Origin: an uncultured Dorea sp.
Lineage (GTDB): Bacteria > Bacillota > Clostridia > Lachnospirales > Lachnospiraceae
Assembly (NCBI GenBank): GCA_900550865.1
Contig: URTM01000004.1
Location: 1 to 64,000 of the forward strand
Direction of reading: 5' to 3'
DNA: 64,000 nucleotides
This document shows, piece after piece, positions 51,618-60,638 of the stretch; positions within the stretch are counted from its first letter, which is position 1, and each line of letters opens with the position of its first letter. Position numbers and translations under genes: made by a program. The notes beneath the pieces were generated by a model, which did no database searches, was not told where the DNA came from, and saw only the letters and a list, made by a program, of their open reading frames with translations.

Positions 51618-51626
51618 ATTATATCA
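51618..51626 (-). promoter_or_regulatory. extended -10 promoter of glgC
   Basis: Minus strand TGATATAAT (TATAAT at 51618-51623) without a good -35. Confidence 0.5.
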
Positions 51627-51712
51627 TACTTCCTCTTATGTTGCTAACAAATTTTACAATTTTTACATGATTTCCGTAATCTTTTTGTTAAATTATTACA
51701 AAAACTTACGAC

Positions 51713-51741
51713 TTGGATTTTTTTTGATATATGTTTATAAT
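51713..51741 (+). promoter_or_regulatory. murC promoter
   Basis: TTGGAT (51713-51718), 17-nt spacer, TATAAT (51736-51741). Confidence 0.65.
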
Positions 51742-51806
51742 AATATGAAGAACATGTAGTTTTTATGATGATATTTTTACCAAATGAATATAAAGGATGG
51801 TATATT

Positions 51807-53186
51807 ATGTATAAAATTAATTTTGAAAAACCTGTACACGTACACTTTATCGGAATCGGCGGCATCAGCATGAGTGGTCTTGCCGAGATCCTTTTAAAAG
51901 AAGGTTTCACGATTTCCGGATCTGATAATAAAGAATCTGCCCTTACAGATCACCTTGCACAGATGGGCGCAAAGGTATTCTATGGACAGAAAGCTTCTAA
52001 TATTATTCCGGGCATTGATGTAGTGGTATACACAGCAGCGATCCATCCGGATAACGAAGAATATGCCGAGGCAGTAAAACAGGATCTTCCTATGCTGACC
52101 CGTGCGGAATTACTCGGACAGTTAATGACGAACTATGATGTGCCGATCGCGATCTCCGGTACTCACGGAAAGACAACCACAACTTCGATGCTTTCACACA
52201 TTCTCCTTGCCGGAGAATTAGATCCTACGATCTCCGTAGGCGGAATCCTGAAAGCCATCGGTGGAAATATCCGTGTCGGTAACTCTGAATACTTTGTTAC
52301 CGAAGCATGTGAATACACGAACAGTTTCCTGCACTTCTTCCCGAAGATCGGTGTGATCCTGAATATTGACGAAGATCATCTGGATTTCTTCAAAGATCTG
52401 GCTGATATCCGCAATTCCTTCCACCGCTTTGCGAAGTTACTTCCAAAAGACGGAACCCTGGTCATCAATGACAACATTCCTGATCTGGAAGAGATCACCG
52501 CTGACCTTGACTGCCGCGTGATCCGCTATGGTAACGACAGTTCTCTTGATTACAGTGCAACAAATATCCTTCATGACAAGAAGGGTGAGGCTTCCTTTGA
52601 TCTGGTAAAATCCGGCGAGTTCATCGACCGCATCTCCTTATCAGTCAATGGAGACCATAATGTATCCAATGCATTATCTGCAATCGCAGTTGCTGATCTT
52701 CTCGGAGTTCCTTTCAGTAAGATCAAAGAAGGTCTGAAATCCTTCCACGGTACAGACCGCCGTTTTGAATACAAAGGTGAAGTTAATGGATTTACGATCA
52801 TTGATGATTATGCGCATCATCCGACAGAGATCAATGCAACTTTAACAGCAGCAAAGGAATATCCGCACAAAGAAGTATGGTGCATTTTCCAGCCGCATAC
52901 TTATACACGTACCAAAGCTTTATTCCCTGAGTTCGTAGATGCCCTGACACATGCCGACCATGTGATCCTTGCCGACATCTATGCTGCCCGCGAGACAGAT
53001 ACTCTGGGTATGTCTTCTGAGATGATCGCAGAAGAACTTAAGAAAAAAGGAAGCGACGCTTACTATTTCCCAAGCTTCGAAGAGATCGAAACCTTCTGTC
53101 TGGACAAGTGCCAGAAAGGGGACGTGTTGATAACTATGGGAGCCGGAAACGTTGTAAACATTGGGGAAAACCTGCTTAAGCGCTAG
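51807..53186 (+). CDS. murC: UDP-N-acetylmuramate--L-alanine ligase
   Basis: 459 residues from the ATG at 51807 (AAAGGA 9 nt upstream), giving the usual KINFEKPVHVHFIGIGGISM start. Adds L-Ala in peptidoglycan precursor synthesis. Seen: the Rossmann GIGGISMSGLAEIL, ATP-binding ISGTHGKTTTTSMLSHILL, TEACEYTNSF, IDDYAHHPTEINATL and the C-terminal GAGNVVNIGENLLKR. Monocistronic or leading into the dnaD-like gene, from which it is separated by three DnaA boxes. Confidence 0.97.
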   Translation: MYKINFEKPVHVHFIGIGGISMSGLAEILLKEGFTISGSDNKESALTDHLAQMGAKVFYGQKASNIIPGIDVVVYTAAIHPDNEEYAEAVKQDLPMLTRAELLGQLMTNYDVPIAISGTHGKTTTTSMLSHILLAGELDPTISVGGILKAIGGNIRVGNSEYFVTEACEYTNSFLHFFPKIGVILNIDEDHLDFFKDLADIRNSFHRFAKLLPKDGTLVINDNIPDLEEITADLDCRVIRYGNDSSLDYSATNILHDKKGEASFDLVKSGEFIDRISLSVNGDHNVSNALSAIAVADLLGVPFSKIKEGLKSFHGTDRRFEYKGEVNGFTIIDDYAHHPTEINATLTAAKEYPHKEVWCIFQPHTYTRTKALFPEFVDALTHADHVILADIYAARETDTLGMSSEMIAEELKKKGSDAYYFPSFEEIETFCLDKCQKGDVLITMGAGNVVNIGENLLKR

Positions 53187-53218
53187 TTATCCACATTATC
53201 CACACAATTTTATCCACA
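53187..53218 (+). promoter_or_regulatory. three perfect DnaA boxes in direct orientation
   Basis: TTATCCACA at 53187-53195, 53196-53204 and 53210-53218, starting on the base after the murC stop codon and lying 50-85 nt upstream of the -10 of the dnaD-like gene. The first two touch; the third follows after 5 nt. Confidence 0.85.
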
Positions 53219-53267
53219 AAAAAGTCGGATTTTGGCTCAAAAATTTCTTTTTTCCCCGGCTTCCCGG

Positions 53268-53276
53268 TGCTATAAT
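53268..53276 (+). promoter_or_regulatory. extended -10 promoter of the dnaD-like gene
   Basis: TGCTATAAT (TATAAT at 53271-53276), no good -35; same TGCTATAAT type as map. Confidence 0.55.
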
Positions 53277-53330
53277 GTGTCTACGATAAAACGAAAGATA
53301 CAAAAGGTCTGGGGAGGACGGGGAATTATT

Positions 53331-54476
53331 ATGAAGGAATTAAAACTCACAAAATATGTACAGACAAATGCAACTGTACTGGATAATGAATTTATTGACC
53401 GTTACATGGTCAGAGCGAATGGAGAGTATGTCAAAGTATATCTCCTTCTTCTCCGTCATATGAACCAGCCTTCCGGATGTCTTTCTGTTTCCGAACTGGC
53501 TGATCTGCTCGAATGTACAGAGAAAGACGTACTTCGTGCATTAAGATACTGGAAGAGCGAAGGCCTGCTCGATTATCTGGATGATACTCCGGATGATCCC
53601 TCACCAAAGAGCACAATTCCTTCACCGTCAGCATCTTCTGAATTACATGATGTGCAGTCTGGGTATATAACTTCTTCTATACCGGCGGATTCTGTCTCTG
53701 ACTATTCTGCTCCGGCTATGATGAATCAGACTAATTACTCTGCGGATCCAGAAGCCCCTGCTGCTACTACTCCGGCGTCCACAACGAACATCCAGCAGTA
53801 CCGCAGCCGCAAAGAACGTGCAGAATTCAAAGAATTACTGTTTGTTGCAGAGCAGTATCTCGGCAAGACACTTTCCACTACAGATATTGACCAGATTACA
53901 TATTTTTATGATACACTGAATATGTCGGCAGAACTTATTGAGTATCTGATCGAATATTGTGTCGAAAATGGTCACAAGAGTATGCACTATATTAATAAGG
54001 TGGCCTTATCATGGCATGAAGAAAACATAACAACTGTGAATCTTGCAAAGACAAGCTCATTTCTTTATAATAAGAACTGTTATTGTGTCTTGAATGCATA
54101 CGGTATCAAAGGCCGTGGTCCTGCCGCTTCTGAGATTGCCTATATCCGCAAGTGGTCAGAAGAGTATGGATTTGCTCTGGAAGTCATCCTTGAAGCATGT
54201 GACCGTACGATGAATGCCATTCATCAGCCAAGCTTTGATTACACCGATTCCATTCTGAAGCGCTGGAAGGACAAGAATGTCCGTCAGTTAAAAGATATCG
54301 ATGCGGTCGATGCTGATTACCGCAAAGAGAAAGAACGCGCAAAAGAACTGGCAAAAGAACGCAAGAGACAACAGCAGGCTCAGAAGCCTGTAATCAACCA
54401 GAACAATAAGTTCAATAATTTCGATGGTCGTTCCTATGATATGAATGATCTGGAACGCCGTTTGGTTCAGCAATAA
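53331..54476 (+). CDS. DnaD-domain replication initiation protein
   Basis: 381 residues from the ATG at 53331, with GGGGAGG and GGGG boxes upstream. DnaD/DnaB proteins help load the replicative helicase. N-terminal winged helix (VKVYLLLLRHMNQPSGCLSV, SELADLLECTEKDVLRALRY), a low-complexity Ser/Pro/Ala linker (about 88-160), then two DnaD C-terminal-type helical modules (AEQYLGKTLSTTDIDQITYF; EYGFALEVILEACDRTMNAI with TDSILKRWKDKNVR) and a Lys/Arg/Gln-rich tail. It is followed 49 nt later by the DnaI-like ATPase, so the two should work together. Confidence 0.9.
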   Translation: MKELKLTKYVQTNATVLDNEFIDRYMVRANGEYVKVYLLLLRHMNQPSGCLSVSELADLLECTEKDVLRALRYWKSEGLLDYLDDTPDDPSPKSTIPSPSASSELHDVQSGYITSSIPADSVSDYSAPAMMNQTNYSADPEAPAATTPASTTNIQQYRSRKERAEFKELLFVAEQYLGKTLSTTDIDQITYFYDTLNMSAELIEYLIEYCVENGHKSMHYINKVALSWHEENITTVNLAKTSSFLYNKNCYCVLNAYGIKGRGPAASEIAYIRKWSEEYGFALEVILEACDRTMNAIHQPSFDYTDSILKRWKDKNVRQLKDIDAVDADYRKEKERAKELAKERKRQQQAQKPVINQNNKFNNFDGRSYDMNDLERRLVQQ

Positions 54477-54525
54477 AGTATACATATCAGATTTTATTAT
54501 GCGAATGCAGAGGAGTTTCCATCAC

Positions 54526-55539
54526 ATGGCACTTTCCAATTCTCAGTACGATCACTTAATGCGTACTTATGAACAAAGACAACTGGATAATGAGTTTCAG
54601 CTCAGAAAACGCTATGAGAAGGCATACGCTCTCATTCCCGAATTAGAGGAAATGGATCATTCCATCTCCTCTTTAAGTGTTAAAAAGGCAAGACTGCTTC
54701 TGGACGGAGACCAGACCGCTCTGTCTTCATTAAAGTCAGAGATTGAAGAACTCTCTGCCAGAAAGCCTACTTTATTAAAAGCACATGGTCTGCCTGCCAA
54801 TTATCTCGAAATGCATTATCAGTGTCCGGACTGTAAGGATACTGGTTACATTGGCACACACAAATGTCACTGTTTCAAAAAAGCAATTGTAGACTATTTA
54901 TATACACAATCCAATCTCAAAGATATCCTTGACAAAGAGAACTTCTCAACCTGTTCTCTGACCTATTATTCCAGAAATCATATCGATCCTCTTACCGGAC
55001 GGTCTTCTCTGGAATCCATGGAAACCGCATTAAATGTCTGTCACAACTTCGTAGATACATTTTCTGAAGAATTTCATAACATACTACTGTATGGAGACAC
55101 CGGTGTCGGAAAGACTTTTCTTTCCCACTGCGTTGCAAAAGAATTAATGGACTCTGCTTATTCCGTTATCTACTTTACAGCGGCCGGACTTTTTGATATC
55201 CTTGCAGAGAACACATTTGGGAAGCGGCAGAACAAGGATTCTGATGTATTTGAACATATCTATGACTGTGACTTGCTGATCATTGATGATCTGGGAACAG
55301 AACTGCCGAATTCATTCACTGTGTCCCAGCTGTTCATTTGTTTGAATGAACGTATATTAAGGCAGAAATCAACCATAATATCTACCAACCTTGCATTGGA
55401 TGATATAAAAACTATTTACTCGGAACGGACGTTTTCACGTATCAGCAGTAATTATACAATTCTGCGTATTACCGGTGACGATATCCGTATCCAAAAAAAA
55501 TTATTAAACCTGGGAGGTACTAATGATGTTACGCCGTAA
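54526..55539 (+). CDS. DnaI/DnaC-like helicase-loader ATPase
   Basis: 337 residues from the ATG at 54526 (AGAGGAG about 10 nt upstream); two closer in-frame ATGs precede the box. Seen: N-terminal coiled-coil region (LRKRYEKAYALIPELEEMDH), a zinc-binding cluster CPDCKDTGYIGTHKCHC, Walker A LLYGDTGVGKTFLSHCVAKE and Walker B LLIIDDLGTELPN, sensor STNLALDDI. This is the DnaC/DnaI branch of AAA+ loaders, working with a DnaD-type partner. The 3' end overlaps the next gene by 17 nt. Confidence 0.92.
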   Translation: MALSNSQYDHLMRTYEQRQLDNEFQLRKRYEKAYALIPELEEMDHSISSLSVKKARLLLDGDQTALSSLKSEIEELSARKPTLLKAHGLPANYLEMHYQCPDCKDTGYIGTHKCHCFKKAIVDYLYTQSNLKDILDKENFSTCSLTYYSRNHIDPLTGRSSLESMETALNVCHNFVDTFSEEFHNILLYGDTGVGKTFLSHCVAKELMDSAYSVIYFTAAGLFDILAENTFGKRQNKDSDVFEHIYDCDLLIIDDLGTELPNSFTVSQLFICLNERILRQKSTIISTNLALDDIKTIYSERTFSRISSNYTILRITGDDIRIQKKLLNLGGTNDVTP

Positions 55540-56710
55540 CGATCGTAATCTTGAGAATATACCGGTAGGAGCACTTGGACTGATCGCTCTTGACGGTTGT
55601 ACAGAGATGGGAGCAAAGGTTAATGACTATCTCGTAAAATGGAGAAAAGAAGATGGACACGTTCATAAGAACGATGTTGCTTTTACAGGATATGAGAAAG
55701 ACACATACTTAATCGATGCAAAAGTTCCACGTTTTGGTTCTGGTGAAGCCAAAGGTATCATCAACGAATCTGTTCGTGGTAAAGACCTTTATCTTATGGT
55801 CGATGTATGCAACTACAGCCTGACATATTCACTGACAGGAAATATTAATCATATGTCCCCTGACGATCATTATCAGAACTTGAAACGTATTATTGCAGCA
55901 GTAGGAGGAAAAGGGCGTCGTATCAACGTCATTATGCCATTCTTATATGAAAGCCGTCAGCACAAGAGAAGCAGCCGTGAATCTCTGGACTGTGCACTTG
56001 CTCTTCAGGAGCTTGTCCGCATGGGTGTTGACAATATCATCACATTTGATGCACACGACCCTCGTGTACAGAATGCGATCCCGTTAAGTGGATTTGAAAC
56101 AATCCGTCCGACATACCAGTTCATCAAAGGCCTTCTCCGTACATTCAAAGACCTTCAGATCGACAGTGATCACATGATGGCGATCAGCCCGGACGAAGGT
56201 GCAACCGGACGTGCAATCTATCTCGCCAATGTGCTGAACCTTGATATGGGTATGTTCTACAAACGCCGTGACTTCTCACGTGTGGTAGACGGACGTAATC
56301 CGATCGTTGCTCATGAGTTCCTTGGCTCTTCTGTAGAAGGAAAAGATGTAATTATTCTGGATGATATGATTTCTTCCGGTGACAGTATGTTAGATGTTGC
56401 CCGCCAGTTAAAACAGCGCAAAGCAAAACGTATCTTCTGTGCTGCTACATTTGGTCTGTTCACAAACGGACTCGAGAAGTTCGACCAGGCATATGAAGAA
56501 GGTATCCTGGATGCTGTTCTGACTACTAACCTGATCTATCAGACACCGGAACTTCTGGAACGTCCATACTACATCAACTGCGACATGAGCAAATACATCG
56601 CACTTGTCATTGATACACTGAACCATGATGGTTCTATCAGCAGCATCCTGAATCCGATCGAACGAATCCAGAATGTTGTAACAAAGTATAAAAACGGTGA
56701 AGAGATCTAA
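55523..56710 (+). CDS. divergent ribose-phosphate pyrophosphokinase (Prs) family protein
   Basis: 395 residues, longer than standard Prs (about 315). The PRPP signature VIILDDMISSGDSMLDVARQ is present, as are INVIMPFLYESRQHKRSSRE, FDAHDPRVQNAIP and DEGATGRAIYLANVLNLD, so the enzyme should be able to make PRPP. The N-terminal 80 residues and the C-terminal extension (SILNPIERIQNVVTKYKNGE) differ from the classic enzyme. GGGAGG precedes ATGATG; either ATG may be used. It is coupled to the helicase-loader gene by a 17-nt overlap. Confidence 0.85.
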   Translation: MMLRRNDRNLENIPVGALGLIALDGCTEMGAKVNDYLVKWRKEDGHVHKNDVAFTGYEKDTYLIDAKVPRFGSGEAKGIINESVRGKDLYLMVDVCNYSLTYSLTGNINHMSPDDHYQNLKRIIAAVGGKGRRINVIMPFLYESRQHKRSSRESLDCALALQELVRMGVDNIITFDAHDPRVQNAIPLSGFETIRPTYQFIKGLLRTFKDLQIDSDHMMAISPDEGATGRAIYLANVLNLDMGMFYKRRDFSRVVDGRNPIVAHEFLGSSVEGKDVIILDDMISSGDSMLDVARQLKQRKAKRIFCAATFGLFTNGLEKFDQAYEEGILDAVLTTNLIYQTPELLERPYYINCDMSKYIALVIDTLNHDGSISSILNPIERIQNVVTKYKNGEEI

Positions 56711-56763
56711 GATTATCACAACTATAAACCAAAAGTATGTGAAGCATCTTTCCATACTTTTGT

Positions 56764-56808
56764 CATAAAAAAGCTGTCGGGGAATTCCCGGCAGCATTTT
56801 TTATATCT
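56764..56808. terminator. bidirectional terminator between prs-like and YhaN-like genes
   Basis: AAAAAAGCTGTCGGG/CCCGGCAGCATTTTTTA around GAATT. A second hairpin, AAAGTATG/CATACTTT, lies just upstream at about 56731-56762. Confidence 0.85.
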
Positions 56809-56854
56809 TTGTATACTATTTATTCATTATTCACTCTATAAATTAATTAGCATC

Positions 56855-58423
56855 CTACAATTCTATCTTATGATAAGCAATTCCTGCTTCCTTCATCACC
56901 TGTTCTTCTCTTTTCTGGCAGGTGAACACAATTACTTGTTTCTTATGTGCTTTCAGCCATTTAAGTGTCTGCAGCATTCTCTCTTCATCATAATATGCGA
57001 ACGCATCGTCCAGAATTACCGGCATCTCTTCTTCACATAACAGTTCTCCCACCGCCATACGCAGTGCCAGATAGATCTGTTCTACCGTTCCACGGCTTAC
57101 CTGCTCGATCTCTACCAGTTTATCATCGGTCACAAGTGATACATGAAGTTTTTCATCTGTAACAAGCTTCGTATATTTTCCATCGGTGATATCTCGGATG
57201 ATCGCAGACGCCTTCTCATTCAGGTCTCTTTTTAGATATCCGCGCATTTCCCCGGACAGCTGCTCCAGATGATCCGCTGCCATCTGAACTGCCTGGCGTT
57301 TCATCTCATATTCTCTGGATCGTTCATTGATCTCATCCAGTTCCGCAAGCTGTTCTCCAAGATTGTCATATTGGATTCTTTTTTCCTTCAGTTCTGCCGT
57401 GATGTGCGCCTTTTCCCACCGCAATTTCTCGATTGGAACTTTTTCTTCTTCCTGCGTGATCTCTTCCAGAATAATCTCCGGCTCAGTCTTTACCTGTTTC
57501 TTTCCGACTTTCATCCGGTTCCATACATACAGACCGAATGCAAGGAACAGTACGATCGCCACCAGATAATTCCACGGTTTCGAGAACAGTACCACCGCAA
57601 CGATGATAACCAGAGCGAATATCAGAATTTCCATCGGATGGATCCTCCATTTTTCCGGACGGATCTCATCCATCACACCTTTTCCGTGCTCTTCGTCCTT
57701 CTGTCGTTCTTTCCGCCTTTCTTCTTCTTTTTCGATCCGGTACTCCAGTTCTTCCTCTATGCGGTCCAGTTCCTCCTCCAGATGGTGAACATCACGCCAG
57801 ACAAACGAGACTTCCTGCTCCAGTTTTTCACGCTTCTGCTGCTTTCTGGACATCTCCATGCGGATCTCGTTCTCCAGAATCTTCTTTCTTGCTTTCAGCT
57901 GTTCCAAAGCTCCGTTCAGATCAATCTCACCATTTCCTGAAGTATAATAATTCGTTGCATAATTCTTTAATTCCGCCGCCATGCTTTCGCCCATCTGCGC
58001 ATTTCTCTGGCTCATGGAAACCGTATTATCATAGCGGTCTGCGTCCATCTCTCCAAGCAGCATCTGCAGATCTCCATCTTCTACAGAAAGAACCTCTCCA
58101 TCTTCTATACAGACAAGCTCTGCCTTTTTGGAATATTTATCAAAATTTCTTTCAATGCGGAAATGTTTCCCTCCGCTTGTAAATTTCAGCACTCCGGAAT
58201 AATAATTGGGATTCTCCCATGGTTCATAGGTACTGAACGTATCATTCTGGGCCGCCCTTCCTCTTCCACGTTCTATTCCGAAGAGCATTCCTTTGATAAA
58301 CGTATGGATCGTAGATTTTCCCGATTCATTTTCCCCATGGATCAGGTTGATCCCCTCTTCCAGTTCCATCTGCCGGTCATGAAATTTTCCAAAGTTTTTT
58401 AACAATAATTCATTAATCTGCAT
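56855..58423 (-). CDS. YhaN/SbcC-like ATPase with internal membrane segments
   Basis: 522 residues. SMC/Rad50-type ATPase halves at both ends: Walker A LIHGENESGKSTIHTFIKGM (about 26-45) and the C-terminal signature/Walker B region VSRGTVEQIYLALRMAVGEL and MPVILDDAFAYYDEERM. Between them a coiled coil (about 190-250, very rich in E, R and K), two hydrophobic helices (about 268-300, ILIFALVIIVAVVLF and LVAIVLFLAFGLYVW), then another coiled coil. B. subtilis YhaN is similar in plan. It partners the SbcD-like nuclease 9 nt upstream. Confidence 0.85.
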   Translation of the reverse strand: MQINELLLKNFGKFHDRQMELEEGINLIHGENESGKSTIHTFIKGMLFGIERGRGRAAQNDTFSTYEPWENPNYYSGVLKFTSGGKHFRIERNFDKYSKKAELVCIEDGEVLSVEDGDLQMLLGEMDADRYDNTVSMSQRNAQMGESMAAELKNYATNYYTSGNGEIDLNGALEQLKARKKILENEIRMEMSRKQQKREKLEQEVSFVWRDVHHLEEELDRIEEELEYRIEKEEERRKERQKDEEHGKGVMDEIRPEKWRIHPMEILIFALVIIVAVVLFSKPWNYLVAIVLFLAFGLYVWNRMKVGKKQVKTEPEIILEEITQEEEKVPIEKLRWEKAHITAELKEKRIQYDNLGEQLAELDEINERSREYEMKRQAVQMAADHLEQLSGEMRGYLKRDLNEKASAIIRDITDGKYTKLVTDEKLHVSLVTDDKLVEIEQVSRGTVEQIYLALRMAVGELLCEEEMPVILDDAFAYYDEERMLQTLKWLKAHKKQVIVFTCQKREEQVMKEAGIAYHKIEL

Positions 58424-58432
58424 CTTTCGGTT

Positions 58433-59488
58433 CTAGCCTCTTCTTGTCTCCATCAACGCCCGGACTCCCTCACAGAGTGCCTGATACTCCAGACTGTCTG
58501 CAGGATACCCTTCCAGACTTTCGATGTATTGCCCAAGAATATTTCCTTTATTTTCATTTTTTAATTTTTCAAAATCATATGCTGGCTTTGTGTGGTCCGT
58601 AATCTCCACTACATTGCCATATGGATCCATGTGATCCAGTTCATACCAGATATCTGGATCACGATATCCGGTCAGTGTGATCTTGTACATGTGCTGCTTT
58701 CCCTGCTCTTCGATCAGGTCTGCGATTTTCTGCCTCAGCGCATGACCGGTCACAGACTTATCCACTTTTACCTCACAGTGTCTGTATTCACGTAACGCAT
58801 GCGGTACAAACCGGATCTGACAGCCTTTTCCGGTAATTCTTCCTTCGATATAACCATGTGCGCCGGTATCTCCCACATCTGTCGGTTCCAGTGAACCTGC
58901 ATATGCCATCCGGTTGTCCACCAGTACCTGTGGTTTGTGAATATGACCGAATGCCACATAATCATAGCCAAGTGTCATGATCTGACTGCTCTTGATTGGA
59001 ATATGTTTCTCATCTCCGCCATGTGCAAGCAGAATCTCGTATTTCTGCCTTTCTTCCGGGACTGCATGATCATAGACCGGCTCAGGGATTTCCCTGGAAT
59101 GATAGCTGCATCCATAGACAGCCGTCTGGATCCGTTCAAGCTCCACACAGTCCATCTCCTGTGAACAGATCATGTGCACATGCGGTGCCCAGGTAAATGT
59201 CCTGTAATAAGAGTTTTTCTTGATATGATCATGGTTGCCGGCAATCATGACCACCTCGGTATGTTCCAGCATTTCCAGTATGGAATTCATCTCTTTTAAT
59301 TCTCTTAACAGCGGCTGTCTGTGAAACAGATCACCGGCGATCAGCAAAAGATCTGTCTTCTTCTGGTTACAGATCTCTATGATATCACGAAAACTGTCCC
59401 AGAGTTCCTGTTCTCTATTTTGACTGTACGCGTTTCCCGCGTCCGGTTTTGCCCCTAAATGCAAGTCTGCGATGTGTATGAACTTCAT
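58433..59488 (-). CDS. SbcD/YhaO-like metallophosphoesterase
   Basis: 351 residues. Calcineurin-like DNA repair exonuclease family: FIHIADLHLGAKPDAGNAYS (DxH), LLLIAGDLFHRQP (GD), VVMIAGNHDHIKKNSYYR (GNHD) and FGHIHKPQVL (GHxH). It begins 74 nt before the end of the upstream kinase gene, an unusually long overlap, and the first residues are too conserved to shift the start. Pairs with the YhaN-like ATPase. Confidence 0.9.
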   Translation of the reverse strand: MKFIHIADLHLGAKPDAGNAYSQNREQELWDSFRDIIEICNQKKTDLLLIAGDLFHRQPLLRELKEMNSILEMLEHTEVVMIAGNHDHIKKNSYYRTFTWAPHVHMICSQEMDCVELERIQTAVYGCSYHSREIPEPVYDHAVPEERQKYEILLAHGGDEKHIPIKSSQIMTLGYDYVAFGHIHKPQVLVDNRMAYAGSLEPTDVGDTGAHGYIEGRITGKGCQIRFVPHALREYRHCEVKVDKSVTGHALRQKIADLIEEQGKQHMYKITLTGYRDPDIWYELDHMDPYGNVVEITDHTKPAYDFEKLKNENKGNILGQYIESLEGYPADSLEYQALCEGVRALMETRRG

Positions 59489-60638
59489 CCTTGCTTCCTT
59501 CCTTCTGTTCTGTCTTTTCTTTCGATGGCAGTGTCACGACAAACTGCGTCCGGTTGTCATCGCTTTTTGCCAGAATTCTTCCCCCGTGCAGCTCTACGAT
59601 CTGTTTGGCAATCGCAAGTCCCAGACCTGCCCCGCCGGTTCCCGTCGATCTGGAACCATCCACACGGTAGAATTTCTCGAATATCGTCTGAAGCATATCG
59701 CCCGGAATCTTATCCCCTGCATTGGTAAATGTAATCTCAATATCTCCATCTTTCAGCTTTGCTTCGATCCGGATCTCCGTATCTGCATAGCAGTAAGCAA
59801 TTGCATTTCTTAAGATATTATCGAATACTCTCGCAAGCTTGTCCGGATCTCCGTAGATCATCAGATCCTCTTCCACGTCCACTTCGCAGGTCAGTTTCTT
59901 CTCCTGCAGGACTCCGTACAGCTCATCTGCAAGCTGCTCCAGCATCATCGTAAGATCAATCTCTACTGGTTCCAGTTCAATGTTCTGAAGATTGTATCTG
60001 GTGATGTCAAAGAATTCATTGATCAGTTCGCCCAGCCGGATGGATTTTTCAAGCGCAATGTGTGTATATGCCTTCCGTTCTTCTTCCGGCATGTCCGGAT
60101 GATCTTCCAGCATCGTAAGATATGCCACGATCGATGTCAGCGGTGTCTTCAGGTCATGTGCCAGAAAAAGCACCAGGTCATTTTTCTTCTTTTCACCTTC
60201 TGCCGCTTCCAGTTCCTGCCGCTTTAACGTTGCCTTGATCTCATTCAACCGGATCTCGATCGGCTTTAATTCCGTGATCAGATGGATCGGATCCGTGGAT
60301 TCCGAGATGATATTTTCAATTCCATGATCGATCTGATCCAGATATTTTGTCATCTGAGAAAGTGCCACATAAAAAAACAGCGCAAAAAGGATCAGATAAC
60401 CGACGATCATGAAAAATGTCTTGTTATCTCCGATCAGCTGCCAGTAAAGATGGACCGCCGTCTTTTCATTTACATTCAGAAATACCAGAACATCTACAAA
60501 AGTTCTGGCAAAACTGTCATTATAAATTCCATCGATCACGAATTTAAGCAGTACTCCTCCTACCAGTACGGTCAATGCTGTGATCAGCACCGTCTGCAAC
60601 AGGAGACTGAATTTTAATTTCCGATAATTATTCTTCAA
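59415..60638 (-). CDS. VanS-like sensor histidine kinase
   Basis: 407 residues from a TTG at 60638, the first in-frame start that excludes an unsupported extension into the regulator gene (start uncertain). Seen: transmembrane helices at about 9-32 and 77-97, a HAMP-like linker, the phosphoacceptor ALFLAHDLKTPLTSIVAYL-type motif (KNDLVLFLAHDLKTPLTSIV), FDITRYNLQNIE, and the ATPase motifs DNILRNAIAY, GTGGAGLGLAIAKQIVELHG. It closely resembles enterococcal VanS. No vanH, vanA or vanX gene is in the window, so it need not concern glycopeptides. Overlaps the regulator by 11 nt and the SbcD-like gene by 74 nt. Confidence 0.88.
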   Translation of the reverse strand: MKNNYRKLKFSLLLQTVLITALTVLVGGVLLKFVIDGIYNDSFARTFVDVLVFLNVNEKTAVHLYWQLIGDNKTFFMIVGYLILFALFFYVALSQMTKYLDQIDHGIENIISESTDPIHLITELKPIEIRLNEIKATLKRQELEAAEGEKKKNDLVLFLAHDLKTPLTSIVAYLTMLEDHPDMPEEERKAYTHIALEKSIRLGELINEFFDITRYNLQNIELEPVEIDLTMMLEQLADELYGVLQEKKLTCEVDVEEDLMIYGDPDKLARVFDNILRNAIAYCYADTEIRIEAKLKDGDIEITFTNAGDKIPGDMLQTIFEKFYRVDGSRSTGTGGAGLGLAIAKQIVELHGGRILAKSDDNRTQFVVTLPSKEKTEQKEGSKDEVHTHRRLAFRGKTGRGKRVQSK

